In this document: positions 23,061-35,544 of the stretch, in pieces
Numbering within the stretch: the stretch's first letter is position 1
Layout: each line of letters opens with the position of its first letter
NCBI GenBank assembly: GCA_973895155.1
Contig: OZ316896.1
Coordinates: 11,532,001 to 11,596,000 of the forward strand
Direction of reading: 5' to 3'
Length of the DNA: 64,000 nt
Origin: Marsupella aquatica
Lineage: Eukaryota; Marchantiophyta
Position numbers and translations under genes: made by a program
Notes under the pieces: generated by a model
What the model saw: only the letters and a program-made list of their open reading frames with translations
What the model was told of the DNA's origin: nothing
Database searches by the model: none

Positions 23061-25171
23061 AACCCACAGTTATTGGTCTAGTATGTCATAATGTAGTATA
23101 CATGGTCAGAGATATACGTACTTTCATAAATTGCTGGCTGGTGCAAGGGCAAGAAGATCATACTTTGCCTCAGACTCTAGCAGTCCTATCTCTGCACAAA
23201 GCCAGAGCATGTATGGCCTGTTTGTGGCAGACAAACTGCATGTCCTTACTGGGTATACCACATTCAACCTGCAAGGGGCAATTGTCAGTGACCTCCCTAA
23301 TTGCACAGACTAACAGCTGCATTGACTACCCTTGATATTGGGGTTTGCCTAGAATGCTTACCAACGGTCCTGAGTGGGGGCCATTATGCATATATGACCT
23401 CCTAGCATACAGAAATCGACCAATGTCTACTTGCATATCCAATAATGGTCCACCATCATGGACCATTAGCGCATAATTGAGGGATAGCCAAGGACATAAA
23501 AAGGTTTTATTGTCACTCAGGACAAAAACCTTTGGGGTTATCTATAAATGTGCCCGAACCATACAATTTTGCTTATAGTCAAAGCACTATTAGTGAACAT
23601 TGCCCTAAGCTGGATCTATTGGACATACCATCCATATGGGACATGTAGGACATGTATTTAGGTAAAAGCATTTTATGTCCTTAGCTTTAACTCAGTTACA
23701 CCCTTTAACTCAGTTACACCCTGCTTTGACACACCTATTACTATTTGCAAAAAAGGCACTATTTTTTAAAAAGGAATGTCCATAGAGCCGTGCACTTCAC
23801 CTGGATTCAGTGAACTCCAAAACCAAGGCAAGGCATGTCCAAGGCAAGGTATGTCCATAGAGCTGCGCACTTCACCTGAACTCAAAGAACTCCATTTGCT
23901 TGATCAACCCCCAAAATGAAAGTTGTTACTTGATAGACCTCTTGAGGTCTATCAACCGTCCAAATCTGAGATCGAAAGGTTCATCAACTGTCCAGATTGG
24001 AGTAAAGTATCGAGGGGGTTGATTAAGCAAATTTTTTCCAAGAAGAGGGTCTACTAAGCATATATCTCAACAAAAGAATGCAGACCAACTGCACAACAAA
24101 ACTGATGTATTCAAAACACATGCACGACGAAAATCAACTAAACCCTGGACACAATACACACAAGCTGCTAGCACGATGCTCCACGAGACAGCTATGAACT
24201 TTTGAAACGGACTGTACGCGAAATTATCATCCCATAATGGATTGGTCAGCGGTGTACCTATTAGATTTGTACGTCCAGATAATGCGCGCACTGATTGAAC
24301 AATCTGTTCAGCTTCTGGAATGATTATCGGATCTGATTTCACCCTGGCTCTCTAGCCATAGAAAGTTGTGTAGAAGGAATTGACTTCTCTGCTTGTATAT
24401 CTACACGCAATCCCCAGGCCGCTGTTTGCTCGATCGACAGAGAGATATACGTGGGTATGGAGCTCGAGAGATGTCGGTTCCCTATATGTCTTGGAAGTAT
24501 CCTGCTGCGGAAGGCAGAATTGTCTCTCATCCCCCCTCATGGTCTCTTTAGCGCCAAGAATAAAGTAAACTCGGATCCATATGGAAACATTCGTCTGGTT
24601 CTGCAAACAGTAGTCGGGCTAGGAATTGATGGACATCATAGTAAGATTTGGTATACAGTTGTCGAGTGATTCGATCACCATGATCGACAGTTATCATCCT
24701 ATGGATGATCCGCCCATGCCTGACTTCCAAATTATGGGTTCGAGAAATGGAGTCGAGCTGAGTGACGATCATATTCTTAGTCCAGTCTTGAATGGTACTC
24801 TCGATCAGTCGGTAGACTACTCCTCTGTCGACTTGAACGTAGCTGACTTAACCGAAGCCAGAAGTCCTCTTGTCAATGATCGGATGTGCACCTGCTTCAT
24901 TAACATTCCGGACGGAAGATGAGATGCGCGGCTACAAAAGGAGAACACCTCAACAGCCCCGGTCGACATCCTTTAGCGACAGTAGACTTATGGGATGGCA
25001 ATTCTCAAGGCTGAAATTCGATTTCAAAATGTCTGCGTCCCTAGTCGAGGGTGGCATGCATCCAGAAACAACGGGGACTATGGAGGTGATTTCGCCTTTA
25101 GCACGCTCCCATCTTGCTGGATGAACTCGGAAGGCAAAGACTAATGTAGTGATGAGGAATGAAAGTACTAA

Positions 25172-27028
25172 TTACGTAATCGTTTTCCTGGACCTCTCCC
25201 AAATTTCATTCGTGCGGGTCAATTGCTTCTGAGCATCCCGAGTGACTTTCTTCTTCGCCAAGAGATCGGAGATTTGCCAAGAAGCATCACCTTGAACGAG
25301 AGGGTGCGTATAGAGAAGAGCACGGCGATTTTCTTCTTTCCAAAGGTTCTCCTGGATGGCAGTAAGATTCGTGGCCTCGACGTGACGAAGAATGTGATCG
25401 AGCTTATCAACGTCTTTCTCGTTGACGGATATGGAGACGCTAGGCCAATTGATCACGTGAGAGTAAGGCAAGGCAATGTTGTCGGCAATGATCACAGGCA
25501 CGCAGCCGTACACAACAGATTCCACTATCCTTGGACTCCAAGGAGCCCAGCCCAAGGGCGCCAGACAGAATTTCGAATGAAGCATTTCTGACTGGTAGCC
25601 CTCAAGTCTCTTACGCCTCACAAAAAAACGCCGGTTCTTTTTGAATTTCTGCCACATGACACTCCGGACACCATTGCTGTAGAACTGGCCGCTAACGTTC
25701 TTAGAATGTAGTTCCAACTTTCCTCGAAAATGAGCGAAGATGCTTCGCTCTTGCTGCTCCACGGGGGCCCAGTGTTTTTGCACCGACTGCGGTGAAATGT
25801 AAGGAGGGATAACAATGCTTTCCGCCTGTTGGCAAGGATGGCGCCCATCCTTCTGGCCGAACGTTTGCAAGATGATAGATTTCTGCAAGAATTCTGGTAT
25901 GCCCCTGGCTCTGGCGAGGACATCCATCGCCTGAAAACATGCCCCGTAGTCATGAGTTGCCACAAAGATGTGGTCGCTTCCTCCACTTTTATTCCAGTAA
26001 ATCATCTGCCGAGAAATCAAGTCCACGGCGTCGCCGATCAAGGTTGTAGCATTCGCCAGCGAGGGAAACCCGTTCTTGGGGTTGAAGTTGCAGGACACGT
26101 AAACCGGTACGAAGAAGAAATCTGCGGTATCAGGATCCGTAGTTCTCAAGGGACTTTCAAGAAGAATTTGATGCAGAGCTACCTCGGCTGCGAACAGGTG
26201 GCTGGAGCAGCGGGTAACGTTTAGCCAATCACTGTTGTATTCGGGTGGGAGCTCATAGACAAATATTCTGATTCCAGCGACCAAGGCAAGCAGTTTTGAC
26301 TTGTCTGCATTAATAGAGGTTGAGCACCATCGTTAGAATTTGACAAGCGACTTTCAAATTCGACCTATGAAAAGGCCTACTTGGAGAAATTTTCCTGGCA
26401 ACCGAAATGCCTGCGGGAATGCTTGGCATGTAATGAACGTAGACGAATTCATTCACTGCCATGTACGACATGTGCCTTCTTCAGATTAATGTCTGCTCGC
26501 AATTTCGCAAGTTGCAATTAACTACAGTACGTCTGTATAGCTAGACGAAAGACAGACTACGATCGATGAGTTGAAATATCCGGAACTCAATTTCTGTATC
26601 AGAGCGTACATACCAGAATGAATGAGCTCATGGTCGGTATTTTCCGGTTTGTATTCACTTCGAACATGCTTCAAGTGCATCCCGCGTCTGGGACCCTCTA
26701 CTACATCTTGCTGAAGGGCAAGATTCGTCGGCCAGGCTCCACTTAAAATTCTTCGATGCAATGCAGCCAATTTCTCCTCATGGGCGTCGACCGCAAGATC
26801 TGGATACCTTATAGACAGTGGTCGCCCTGCAGCTGCTCCAATCAAAACTGAAGGTTCATAGCGATGGGAAATAGTTGTCACGACAGCGAAGAAGACGAAG
26901 ATGAAGCCACAGCACATAAACACTGAATTGTGAGATCTTTGCCATCTTGCAAATCGAACATCTGCTTTCGCTAACCAAATTGGCTCTCGTCTAGCAGCCC
27001 CCCGGCAAAGTTCCAAGCCCCTTCTCAT
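25172..27028 (-). CDS. IRX7: GT47 exostosin-family glycosyltransferase, FRA8/IRX7-F8H type
   Basis: Two exons, 26,614-27,028 and 25,172-26,304, join in phase (G/AC, borders gtatgt and atgcag), giving 515 residues. A basic cytoplasmic tail precedes one membrane segment at about residues 36-54, then a stem. The exostosin domain starts near residue 147 with RIFVYELPPEYNSDW and contains CSSHLFAAEVALHQILL, TADFFFVPVYVSCNF, IVIPPYISP, FRGKLELHSKNVSGQFYS and APLGWAPWSPRIVESVVYGC. This is close to recalled Arabidopsis FRA8/IRX7 and F8H, Golgi enzymes required to make the reducing-end tetrasaccharide of glucuronoxylan. The symbol marks the family and is not a tested orthology. The N-terminus is longer than in FRA8. 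Confidence 0.93.
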
Positions 27029-29959
27029 TTCCTACTTCATTTGCTGATCCTGTTCTGTGTCCCAGACGACTCCCGCATCTGTCAAGGAGATAGTCCGGCT
27101 CCAACAGAAGACCCAAATGTCATGACACACGTGGTGAAAAGCTCCAAAGATCACTTTACAGACCTCTGAGATTCCACCCAAATTAATAAATCAACATTCA
27201 ACGTGACACCACGCACGTCGCGTCGTGGTCTGTAGTCATTTCATCGTTGACACACCGAATTCCCCGCTTTATGATAGAACACATTTGACTGTACAATTAT
27301 GTGAGTTTTTCTCAAAATCACTCAGAATCAATCACAATCACTCCGACCGTGTCCGTGATGGCTTTACTGCATTGGGGTCACGATATCGAAGAAATGGAGC
27401 TTTTCTGTTTCTGAGAAGAACGACGACAACGGCCTCGAACTCCTCAACAATGTGGAGTCCTGATCAGAGAGAGAAGAAACTGTAATTAATTCCTCCAAGG
27501 TTCCTCCAAGGTCGTCTTGCATACGTCACACTTTGTAAGCTCATCAGCATTTGGTGGTACCCAACGTGGTTGAGGTAGGTAACCATGGTGTGGTTGGGGT
27601 AGGCAACCACGCATGGAAAGGCATAATTCTGGTAACATGGGATGGCCTGCCTTGCATGAGTCCTCCTTCCCATTGTACTTGGGCAGCCTGCAATACAATA
27701 GGGCATCTCAAAAGTCAGGTTTGGCAATCAAGGTCCGTCCCTATAGACAGATGTCAAAGTACATCGGTGACACTTATGGACTGCCATTTTAGGCACTCAA
27801 ACACTTTGAAGGGACTACTGTACTTTTTTTGTGGGGGGTGAACTAGTTTTGAGATACTCTAATAGTTTTCCATAGAAAAGGCTGTGACATCTTGGGTGGC
27901 TAGCAACACATAGAGTTTGGTGCAAAAGGAGAGTGTGAAAACTCACCCCACTGCTCTTTTATGGTGAGTGCTCCACTTTTAATGATGAGTACACTATTCA
28001 CCACAGGACAGAAATGACCAGCAGCGAGGCCAGGAATGGGGCTTTTATATGGGCAGGTGTGGTTTAAATGCATGCCAAAACACCAGGTAAGTACCATGCT
28101 TGGTACTCATCCATACCTGGCCCTAGACTTCACCTAAACCTCCACTCTCCACCAGGTTTGGGAAGGACTAATTAATGCACAGTTTTATTTTCTTGAATAC
28201 ATTATTGATATAGTTTAGCAGCTTGGATTCAGTAGGTTTTGCTTTCAATGGGGACAGCGGAGGTTTAATAAACACTTTGACATAGGTTTTGAGTCTGCGG
28301 GTGAGTCGTTTGGCTTTGAAACCCATTGAAAAACAGCAGCAGCCCACAGTAGCCCCTCTCCTAAACGCACTCACTCCCAAACTGTCACCCCTCATAGACC
28401 TTTGCACCTGTCTCTCCTGCACTCGCAGACCTTCCCCCAAGATTGAGATCCATACCATGATAAACCTTTATTTTTCTTTAAATCAAGGAATGCACACTGT
28501 GTGATTACTGGCAGGGCTATCAGTAGGGTCCACAAGGTTATGGTAAGTGCACATCAAAAGCAACACCCAATAAGTAGGAGGAACACCAGATGAGTGATGG
28601 GGTTGGGAGAGTGTCCTACCAGTCCAAACCCCCCCGTCATGGTAAGTGCACATCAAAAAACAACAGCTTAATAAGTAGAAGAAACAACACTCTTTGATGT
28701 AAAAGAATAATGAAGTCTATCTTGGTATGTAAAGCCCAATCAACCTGTGGGCAATTGCTCTTTTCCCTCGCCAATCGACATATAAGCTAGACAAAGAATG
28801 AAAGCCCATCCCACCAAGTGGAGCACAGCAGCAAGAATGGTGAAGTATGCACATGTTGCGCTCCTCAAATCCTCGATGTTGTAAGTGATGGGCACCTCTC
28901 TCTTTCATTAAGTGTGGGCTACATCATCATCTTATCGGCCGGATTTGCAGCTGTGCCAGTCACAGTTCAGTGAGGAACTTAGACTGAGAGCGAACTGGAA
29001 TGCACTCCCAAGAATTACATCTTGACGTGAACCGCTGCTTCGACACTAAGGATGGGGAATTTTGAGACAGGTTTGTAGCGTTAGCAGTGACCTATGAAAT
29101 AATGGGTACGTCACCATTTTGTCAGTCGATCTTTCTCGCCATCGGTCCATCAAATCACAGCATTAATCACTGTCTGTCTGATAGGTCGTTTTCAATCTGG
29201 GTTTCTTGTGGATTGATGGTCTTTGGGAAGAGCACGATGACTGTTCTGGGCTGATTCAAGGCAGTTGCGGATAAACTGGGCTCACTGGTGGACTGATGTG
29301 AACGACAATCAAGTCTGTGCCTTCGTCCTCACGTCGAATCCTGTAATTCAGTGCTATAAGAAAGCACTCCTACCACATTTATGTCCTTGAGTTCAGACAA
29401 CCACCAGACGGGCACCCGCAGTCCACGTCCACACGTCCATTCACCACCGTCTTTGAATGTCTTTCCCGACTCTGAATGTTGTGAAATGAAGGTCACATCG
29501 ACTAGCTCCTGTGGGAAGATCCTGACAACACACCACTCCATTCAGTGGTTCCAGTCCGTTTTTATCTTTTTCCAGTTCTGACTTGTTCCTGTTAAGGTAA
29601 TACAATTACTAATCTAGTAAGGCGTTGCTACCATGCAACCGAAGCTCTGCTCTTCTCGTGCATTTATGCAATCTCTATTGCAAAGCATTGGCCTGGGCTG
29701 AACTAGCTGAAAGCTGGAATTATTCAAATTTACTCTGCAGTTCATTAGGTTCTTGGATGAGCTGATTAATCTCGAAAGGGGATTTTAGCTCGGGGCTTTG
29801 GCACAAACTAGAGTTCCTCAATCCTTCACGCTGAACACCGTCACCAAACTTCCGTCCACCAAGGCACCATTATTTTCCTAGAAATGACTGTCTCGCTCGT
29901 GCAATGCTGGCGGGCTTGCTGGCTCCATGTTGTTAACCACTTGCTAATTAATTTTCATT

Positions 29960-30770
29960 CTTATTGGTCGGTGTGTAGTCTGCGTTGGATGGAGGAATGT
30001 TGGGAGCTGGTGCTCTCGTGCGATTGTCTGGTGATCGTGATGCTGTCCTGATTGGAGATCACGGGGCGTAGCTTCGATCGTATTCCACCACGTGCCCATG
30101 CAGGAAGCGCACGAGAAGGTTTAGATCTTGCCAGAGGAGGAGGCCCTCCAGCTCCGCGGAAATGATGTTCCAGTTGTCTTCTACTAGTGCTGCTCCCGCA
30201 ATTTGCAAGACTTATAGCCTCGAGCCTCAAATCTACTCCTGACCGTTCAGAAGCTCCTTGCTGCAGTGGAGAAGGGCTTAGGACTAATGTCAGTACATTA
30301 ACCACACACAATACCGTAAACAATGTACTGTCAGAAATTGGAGTAGGGCAAATAGTTGTTGCGTGATCTAAAGGCTGAGGTACTCCTCTCTGGGCGCTCA
30401 AGGCAGGAAAATTTTGAGCTGCAGCACACCTTGTATAGTTGTATTGATTGGAAAGTGTCTTCAGCAGCAGCAGGCAAACGGGTAATCAAGAGGCAGAGGT
30501 ACAGACGAAAGGACGAGCAGCTCACCTCATCATAGCATTGCAATTTGTTCACTGGTTTGCAGAGGGCGTGCCATTATCTATGGACATGGGTTCAGTACAG
30601 TCGTCATTGTGCTTCCGGGCCAAGTAACTGTGAATAGCCAGAAGATGGCGGCATGGTCCCGGTCCAGATTCTATACGTGCTTCGTATATCTCCTTTTCTT
30701 GCATCGAGTGCAAATGCAGAGACTTCCTCGATCTTGTCTCCCTCCTTTTGTCTTCATTTAATGTGTCCAT
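29960..30770 (-). CDS. Possible unresolved multi-exon gene or gene remnant
   Basis: An ATG at 30,770 opens a 73-codon hydrophilic frame (MDTLNEDKRRETRSRKS... LLAIHSYLARKHNDD ... DNGTPSANQ). A candidate donor (GATGAG/gtgagc) lies near 30,520. Downstream, the frame closing near 30,060 reads LVEDNWNIISAELEGLLLWQ, then DLNLLVRFLHGHVVEYDRSY, with protein-like composition. A competing frame over the same bases is also open (29,961-30,401). I could not join the parts convincingly and do not recognise the product. It may be a degraded gene or chance. Confidence 0.25.
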
Positions 30771-31019
30771 TACTGTTTATACCAGTCCTTTCTGTCAATG
30801 TCTTGACCGACATTAAAAAACAAATGGAGCTACTAAAATTCTTACAGAAAAACTAGAACCACTGGCGCTTCCCTAAATTCGAAGATTGGGCAGAAGACAA
30901 ATTGTGCTGGGTTCGCAGTTGATGTCAACGAGCCTAAGCCGGATGAATAACACCAATCAGAACTGACAGCCGCAGCTTTGTTTGCCGAGTACTCTTTTTG
31001 CTTCCTGGGAAGGTAACTA

Positions 31020-31322
31020 TATTTGCTTTGATTTGGCGTTTAAACAATATAGAGAGACCATTCCGTTCAGATTGGCACAACTGTTGTGATCCTGTTGTCC
31101 AATCATCATTCATATCGCTACTTCTCCTAGTGCTCAAGGTTCTCAGGAAAGCCATCACACAATCCGTGCTTTCATTTGGCGTTTTAACAAATAGAGACCA
31201 TTCAGTTGAGATTGGCAAAATTGTTATGTGACTGTTCTTCAGTCCTCAACGTTGATCATTGTTATCGCTACTTCCGCTTACAGCAGTAAGGGCTCAAGGT
31301 TCTCAGGAAGCCCATCCTGGTT
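31020..31322 (+). repeat. Two-copy tandem duplication, about 145-bp unit
   Basis: Copies at 31,020-31,155 and 31,165-31,322 share ATTTGGCGTTT(A/T)AACAA, ATAGAGACCATTC-type, ATATCGCTACTTC / TTATCGCTACTTC and GCTCAAGGTTCTCAGGAA. A frame running through the second copy to 31,539 has a hydrophobic stretch (YTALCLLLIVFVQGS), but I do not consider it proven. Confidence 0.8.
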
Positions 31323-31811
31323 TTCCATCCACCAAGAGATCCCTATGGTAGCTGATTTTCTACTTCGTATTGCAACATGTCAGGATCTCTTTACACAGTC
31401 TCGGTATACGGCATTGTGTCTTCTGTTAATTGTCTTCGTTCAAGGTTCCTTGAACTTGGAAGCATGTGCGCAGATTACTCGAGAAAAGGGCTGTTGGAAT
31501 GAAGCTCGGACGATTTCTTCTGACGACTCGAACTGCTGACTGGTAGATGGTTTGCTGTGGAAAAACTGTTAAAACTGATGCCTTCATCAAATGCGGAAGG
31601 AAATTTTAATTGAAAAATAACGGCATCGTCTCAAGGCTGTAGAAGATCTCTCATGCGTATTTGAAAAAGTATTTGCCTGCCCCACAGCGAAGGAATGGTT
31701 CTATGGCAATTTGCTAAATTTCATCATTTAGAATACCGAAGGTTGACCCTTGACCAAATCATCTTGGCTTTAAACAACAGAAAAGCCGCCCTCTAATCTT
31801 CATGTACCTGC

Positions 31812-34800
31812 CTAGCCCTTTTGCCTTTGAGCACCTGTGTGAAAGGTCGCCCTGCACAGACATTGAAACGTGGCTGGTTATGACAACAGCCACAAGTCTC
31901 ATACCAGTGTTCAAAGTAAACGGTACATTAGCTGGTCTATTGTGGGTAGTTGAAGTAAACTGACGAGTCCGTCCAAAACCTTTCAAATGGGATTGTGACT
32001 GACTGAAAACAGATGAAGCAGCCGTTAGCAGACCTACCCACAGGTTGAGCATGAGCGCTGTCCCTTGCAGAATATGGATAAGCACACGGAACACACAAAT
32101 CCCATGTCAATTGATTTCTTGTGACAAAAACACCTGCATTTGGCCCCGATTTGACATTATGTTAGTCACTTATTTCAAAACTTAATTTTGTGACTTGAAG
32201 TCTTTGATACTGATTTAAACGTAAAAACATCAGATGTCTAGGCTCCTTTGTACCACTGTGTGGGCATACGGCAAAAACTTTTCTATGAGCCATAACAAGA
32301 CAGACGAACAATAATACCACAGCCTAACCATGCCGCAAACAAACCAGAGAAAAACAAGACCGAGGTAGCTTAGAACGGGCATCTATGAAGCAACTTTGTA
32401 GGGAAATGCCATCTGCCATCAATGATCAAGACGGGTAAATTGGAGCCGTTCGGCATATATCCGTCCAGGAACACCCATTGCTCAATTGATGCGAAACTGC
32501 TCCAATTTATAAGTCATGATCATCAAGCATATTTCAGTCAAAAACAAAAAATGCACTAAGAAGCCTTTTTCTGGTGGTTTAATTACTCAACGAAGCGAAT
32601 CATAAAATCAATACACGCAAAAAGTTTATCGTGCGGAAAGGGATTGACTCGTCTTACGATGCCCGAAAGTCAACCCCACTGGCCCGTGGTAGCTGCAAAA
32701 ACTTCCGTGAGTAAAGGTCTGTTGCAAATACCATCTGCAAGCAGGAAACCACAGAGAAGCGGCATTATCCTACAAAGCCTTCCATTTTAAACCCCACTTC
32801 AATCTGCAGGAATTTTCGTGCTGCAACTGAGTACTGCTATTAACTCATAATGTGGCCTCAACCCAGTTCTATAACACCGAAATATATTCAGAAGAGGAGA
32901 CATCTGTCAAGATAGGACTGGAGATAGAACATCAAGAGGTTCCTCGGGAGTCACATATCCAGCTGTCGGGAGTCCCAAGCTCATTCCACGTGAAAAGAGC
33001 ACTAAAGGGACGTGTGACCAGCAGAGATGAAACTTACAGATAGGTACTCGAACAAGCCATCTAACCACGGTGGCTTTAAATAGATTCCTCCGGTAATATG
33101 TGTCGCCTGTTGTGTAGTCAGTCAAGTTGAACAGAACTGAAATAGCGTTAAACACAGGACTCTCGTAGGCAAGCTCCATGACAGTAGGAGAACCACAACG
33201 ATGCAATGTCCACGCAAGATAGTGTTCTGCCCATCGTTTTATGAAGATAGAAAGCATCCCTTACCTGTTGCAAGAAGGCAGAATGAGCACTTCCAACAAC
33301 ACATGCATCGATTGGCACCTGCACAAGAATGCGGGTCACGTATAGCTTCACCTGGCATCTCTGATAAATCGCTATAGCACATGCCTAGGTATCTCCATAA
33401 TTGTCCTCCAAAACCCATACTGAAGATATCTCTTCTATGCAAATAATCCAAAGTTTTCACCTTCGTTTCATTGCACTGCTTTCTGGGGGGGTCTGGTTTC
33501 TAGTAATGACTTGAGATAGACGAGAATTCTAAGGAAGTTATGATTCAGAACTGACCTGTGATCGTTGCGCGGAAAAAATTGCATTCATCACAGCAATATA
33601 TCTGGATGATTGTATGAAGCAATGCATTACAGATCACATGTAAACCAAGGGAGACAGCATTTGATGATGTAAAAAGAATTTTGCTTAAACTTGCAAGTTT
33701 GGGTACAAAAGAGTACAGTACTGTGGTGAAGCGTCTGGTGATCCTTGTAGGCACAAAATCTGCCAACAAAGTATACGGATCAAAAATCCTTTGCAGAGCC
33801 AACATGTCACTGTACTTGACGAGATTTTGACAAACTCATGGCTGAACGGCCTCTTAACAAGCGACATATGGCAGAACCTCATGATAAAATTCTGCAGCAT
33901 ATCCAGTAGATGCAAGCAAAGACGACCCTCTGTGTTTCTCGAAATTCGGACCTCGGACAGCTCATAACAAAGAAGAAAGGTGATCCGAAAAGTTAGATTT
34001 TGTAGCCACCAAATGGCAACTCTGAAACTGAAACACGTACCCTTGGTTGGGGACGTGGAGAAGGACCTCGCAGAACTCTCTGGATGTCTGGCAGCGTACA
34101 GAATTAAGGAAGGGTAATCCAGAAAAAGTCTTCAACTGTAATGAACATTTAATAGACATAACTACAGACGCCTATTTCATCACAAAAACAGTTACTTGTC
34201 TTCCTCAGACAAGTAAGATTATAACCAGGAGCAATTGCTTGTACTATGTACCGAATTCAAGAAATGCAGGAACTGACAGCCTCCATTTCAACAGAAACTT
34301 CAAAGTTTCGATGCGACAAACTGCCTAAACACCAGAGGATACGACATAAGGCCATGGAGAGGGATCCTGATAGAAGAGAGTATCTGTTATCTTCCATTCC
34401 CTGATTCAAATCGTATACAGTTTCTTTAGACATAAAATCGTGTAACTTCTCCGTGATTTTCTCCACTATAGATTGCCTATTGGTGGAAACTCTATTTCGA
34501 GCTCTATCTGACACATCGCTCTCTGAAGAATCGAACAGATATGCACTGCATCAAAAGGATGAAGAGATCTCGTTAGAGTACTCAAACAGCTGCATTTGGC
34601 AAGCATAAGTGGAATCCTCGATGATATTATTCTCAAAGCCCAAAGTGAGACAACCTAAGGTGAGAAAACCTTGTCCTCACATGGAAACTGACTGACAGAT
34701 GGACTGCAAAGTTCAATATGTATTCGAGAGACCCAGGCAGCAACCACACTCAAAACTCAAGTTTGCTATACCAAAATCGATGTTAGCATCCAGAGCAGAG

Positions 34801-35339
34801 TGCAACATCATACCAGGAAGTAGCACCCGTAGCTACAACAACAACTTGATTAGCCTGATTTAAGAGAAGCATCGAATTGATGAAGAGAAAGACCTGCAAG
34901 GAGAGGCGGACACAACGTTAGCCTGAGGAGAGCGCTTCCCACGTCCAACCGTATGCACAACCTCAAAATTGAATTACGAGTCGCACCATTTTTTCAAGTG
35001 TGCGGTTTGGCTATAACATCCATTAACATCAAAACCTCCTCCCCATGAGTCTTACATGTTCTAGAAATCGGTCGAATGTGAAACTATCAGGAGCTGTGGA
35101 GCTCGATCCATTGCTAGTCTTCCCTCCCCAGAAATAAGGATTGGCCTCCAAAAGTACGACCACATAGCTCACATCGTCTGTGCAAAGCAATTACGGGAAC
35201 CACAATGTCACATTGTCGACAACGTGGCAATCATTCTGCTGGAATTGTTCTTCAAAACCTAGGAAATACCGACACCTGCGCAAAATCTATGATGATTTCT
35301 TACATAAAGAGACAAACCTTTAACGTCAAGCCCGTCCAT
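31812..35339 (-). CDS. TFB4: General transcription factor IIH subunit 3 (TFB4/p34)
   Basis: Exons: 35,318-35,339; 35,056-35,177; 34,814-34,893; 34,343-34,545; 34,041-34,087; 33,722-33,759; 33,556-33,601; 33,265-33,318; 33,038-33,106; 32,658-32,734; 32,038-32,133; and a tentative last exon 31,812-31,851. All joins keep phase, giving about 297 residues against 301 recalled for Arabidopsis TFB4. The von Willebrand A-like Tfb4 domain shows YVVVLLEANPYFW, NQANQVVVVATG, LLSGSLSMALC, ILCLQGSPDASPQY and PIDACVVGSAHSAFLQQ, then HITGGIYLKPPWLDGLFEYL. The C-terminal zinc-binding region has CFCHK (254-256), CSVC (267-270), IFC (275) and CSTC (281-284). TFIIH opens promoter DNA and serves nucleotide excision repair; p34 is a core structural subunit. 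The start MDGLDVKDDVSY was chosen by phase and similarity. Residues after CSTCG are unsure. Six exons are 54 bases or shorter. Confidence 0.95.
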
Positions 35340-35544
35340 CACTCAGAGGCTTGAGTTTCAGACACGACAAGAGCCCACTAACACTCTCAACTGCACATTG
35401 CATGAAAAAGGTTTCACTAACTGCACAACGAAACATGTCCGACGCATAAGGTTAAAAACAATTAGGTCACTTCAACCAGAACTAATCGCTACCAAGAAAA
35501 TCGTCCAAGACGAAAGCACCACACTGGCAAAGCTCGGGCCATGC

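Larger units (their letters stand above)
20281..25171. other. Spacer with GT31 promoter and simple tandem repeats
   Basis: The left end is the GT31 promoter/leader, with a CT run at about 20,320-20,345 and an AATC microsatellite at 20,533-20,568. Repeat blocks at 21,007-23,060 are listed separately. 23,777-23,895 is a two-copy duplication (aatgtccatagagc(c/t)g(t/c)gcacttcacctg). Around 24,070-25,125 there are open frames on both strands but no family features; part of this should be the 3' UTR of the GT47 gene. Confidence 0.5.
27029..31811. other. Spacer between GT47 gene and TFB4 gene
   Basis: The left end is the GT47 promoter. Frames at 27,464-27,727 and 28,168-28,458 have no recognisable family. 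A roughly 50-bp direct repeat occurs at 28,538-28,587 and 28,636-28,687 (atggtaagtgcacatcaaaa). Possible gene remains lie at 29,960-30,770 and a two-copy duplication at 31,020-31,322; both are listed separately. Confidence 0.5.

Noticed and set aside
22702-23335. Phe/Ser/Leu-rich frames of 129 and 185 codons
   Set aside because: They translate the degenerate TTTTTCTCACNTTGACAT repeat; composition is dictated by the repeat.
24067-25125. Coding exons in frames on both strands between the repeats and the GT47 gene
   Set aside because: No family motif or convincing splice join; the segment is downstream of the GT47 stop and may be its 3' UTR.
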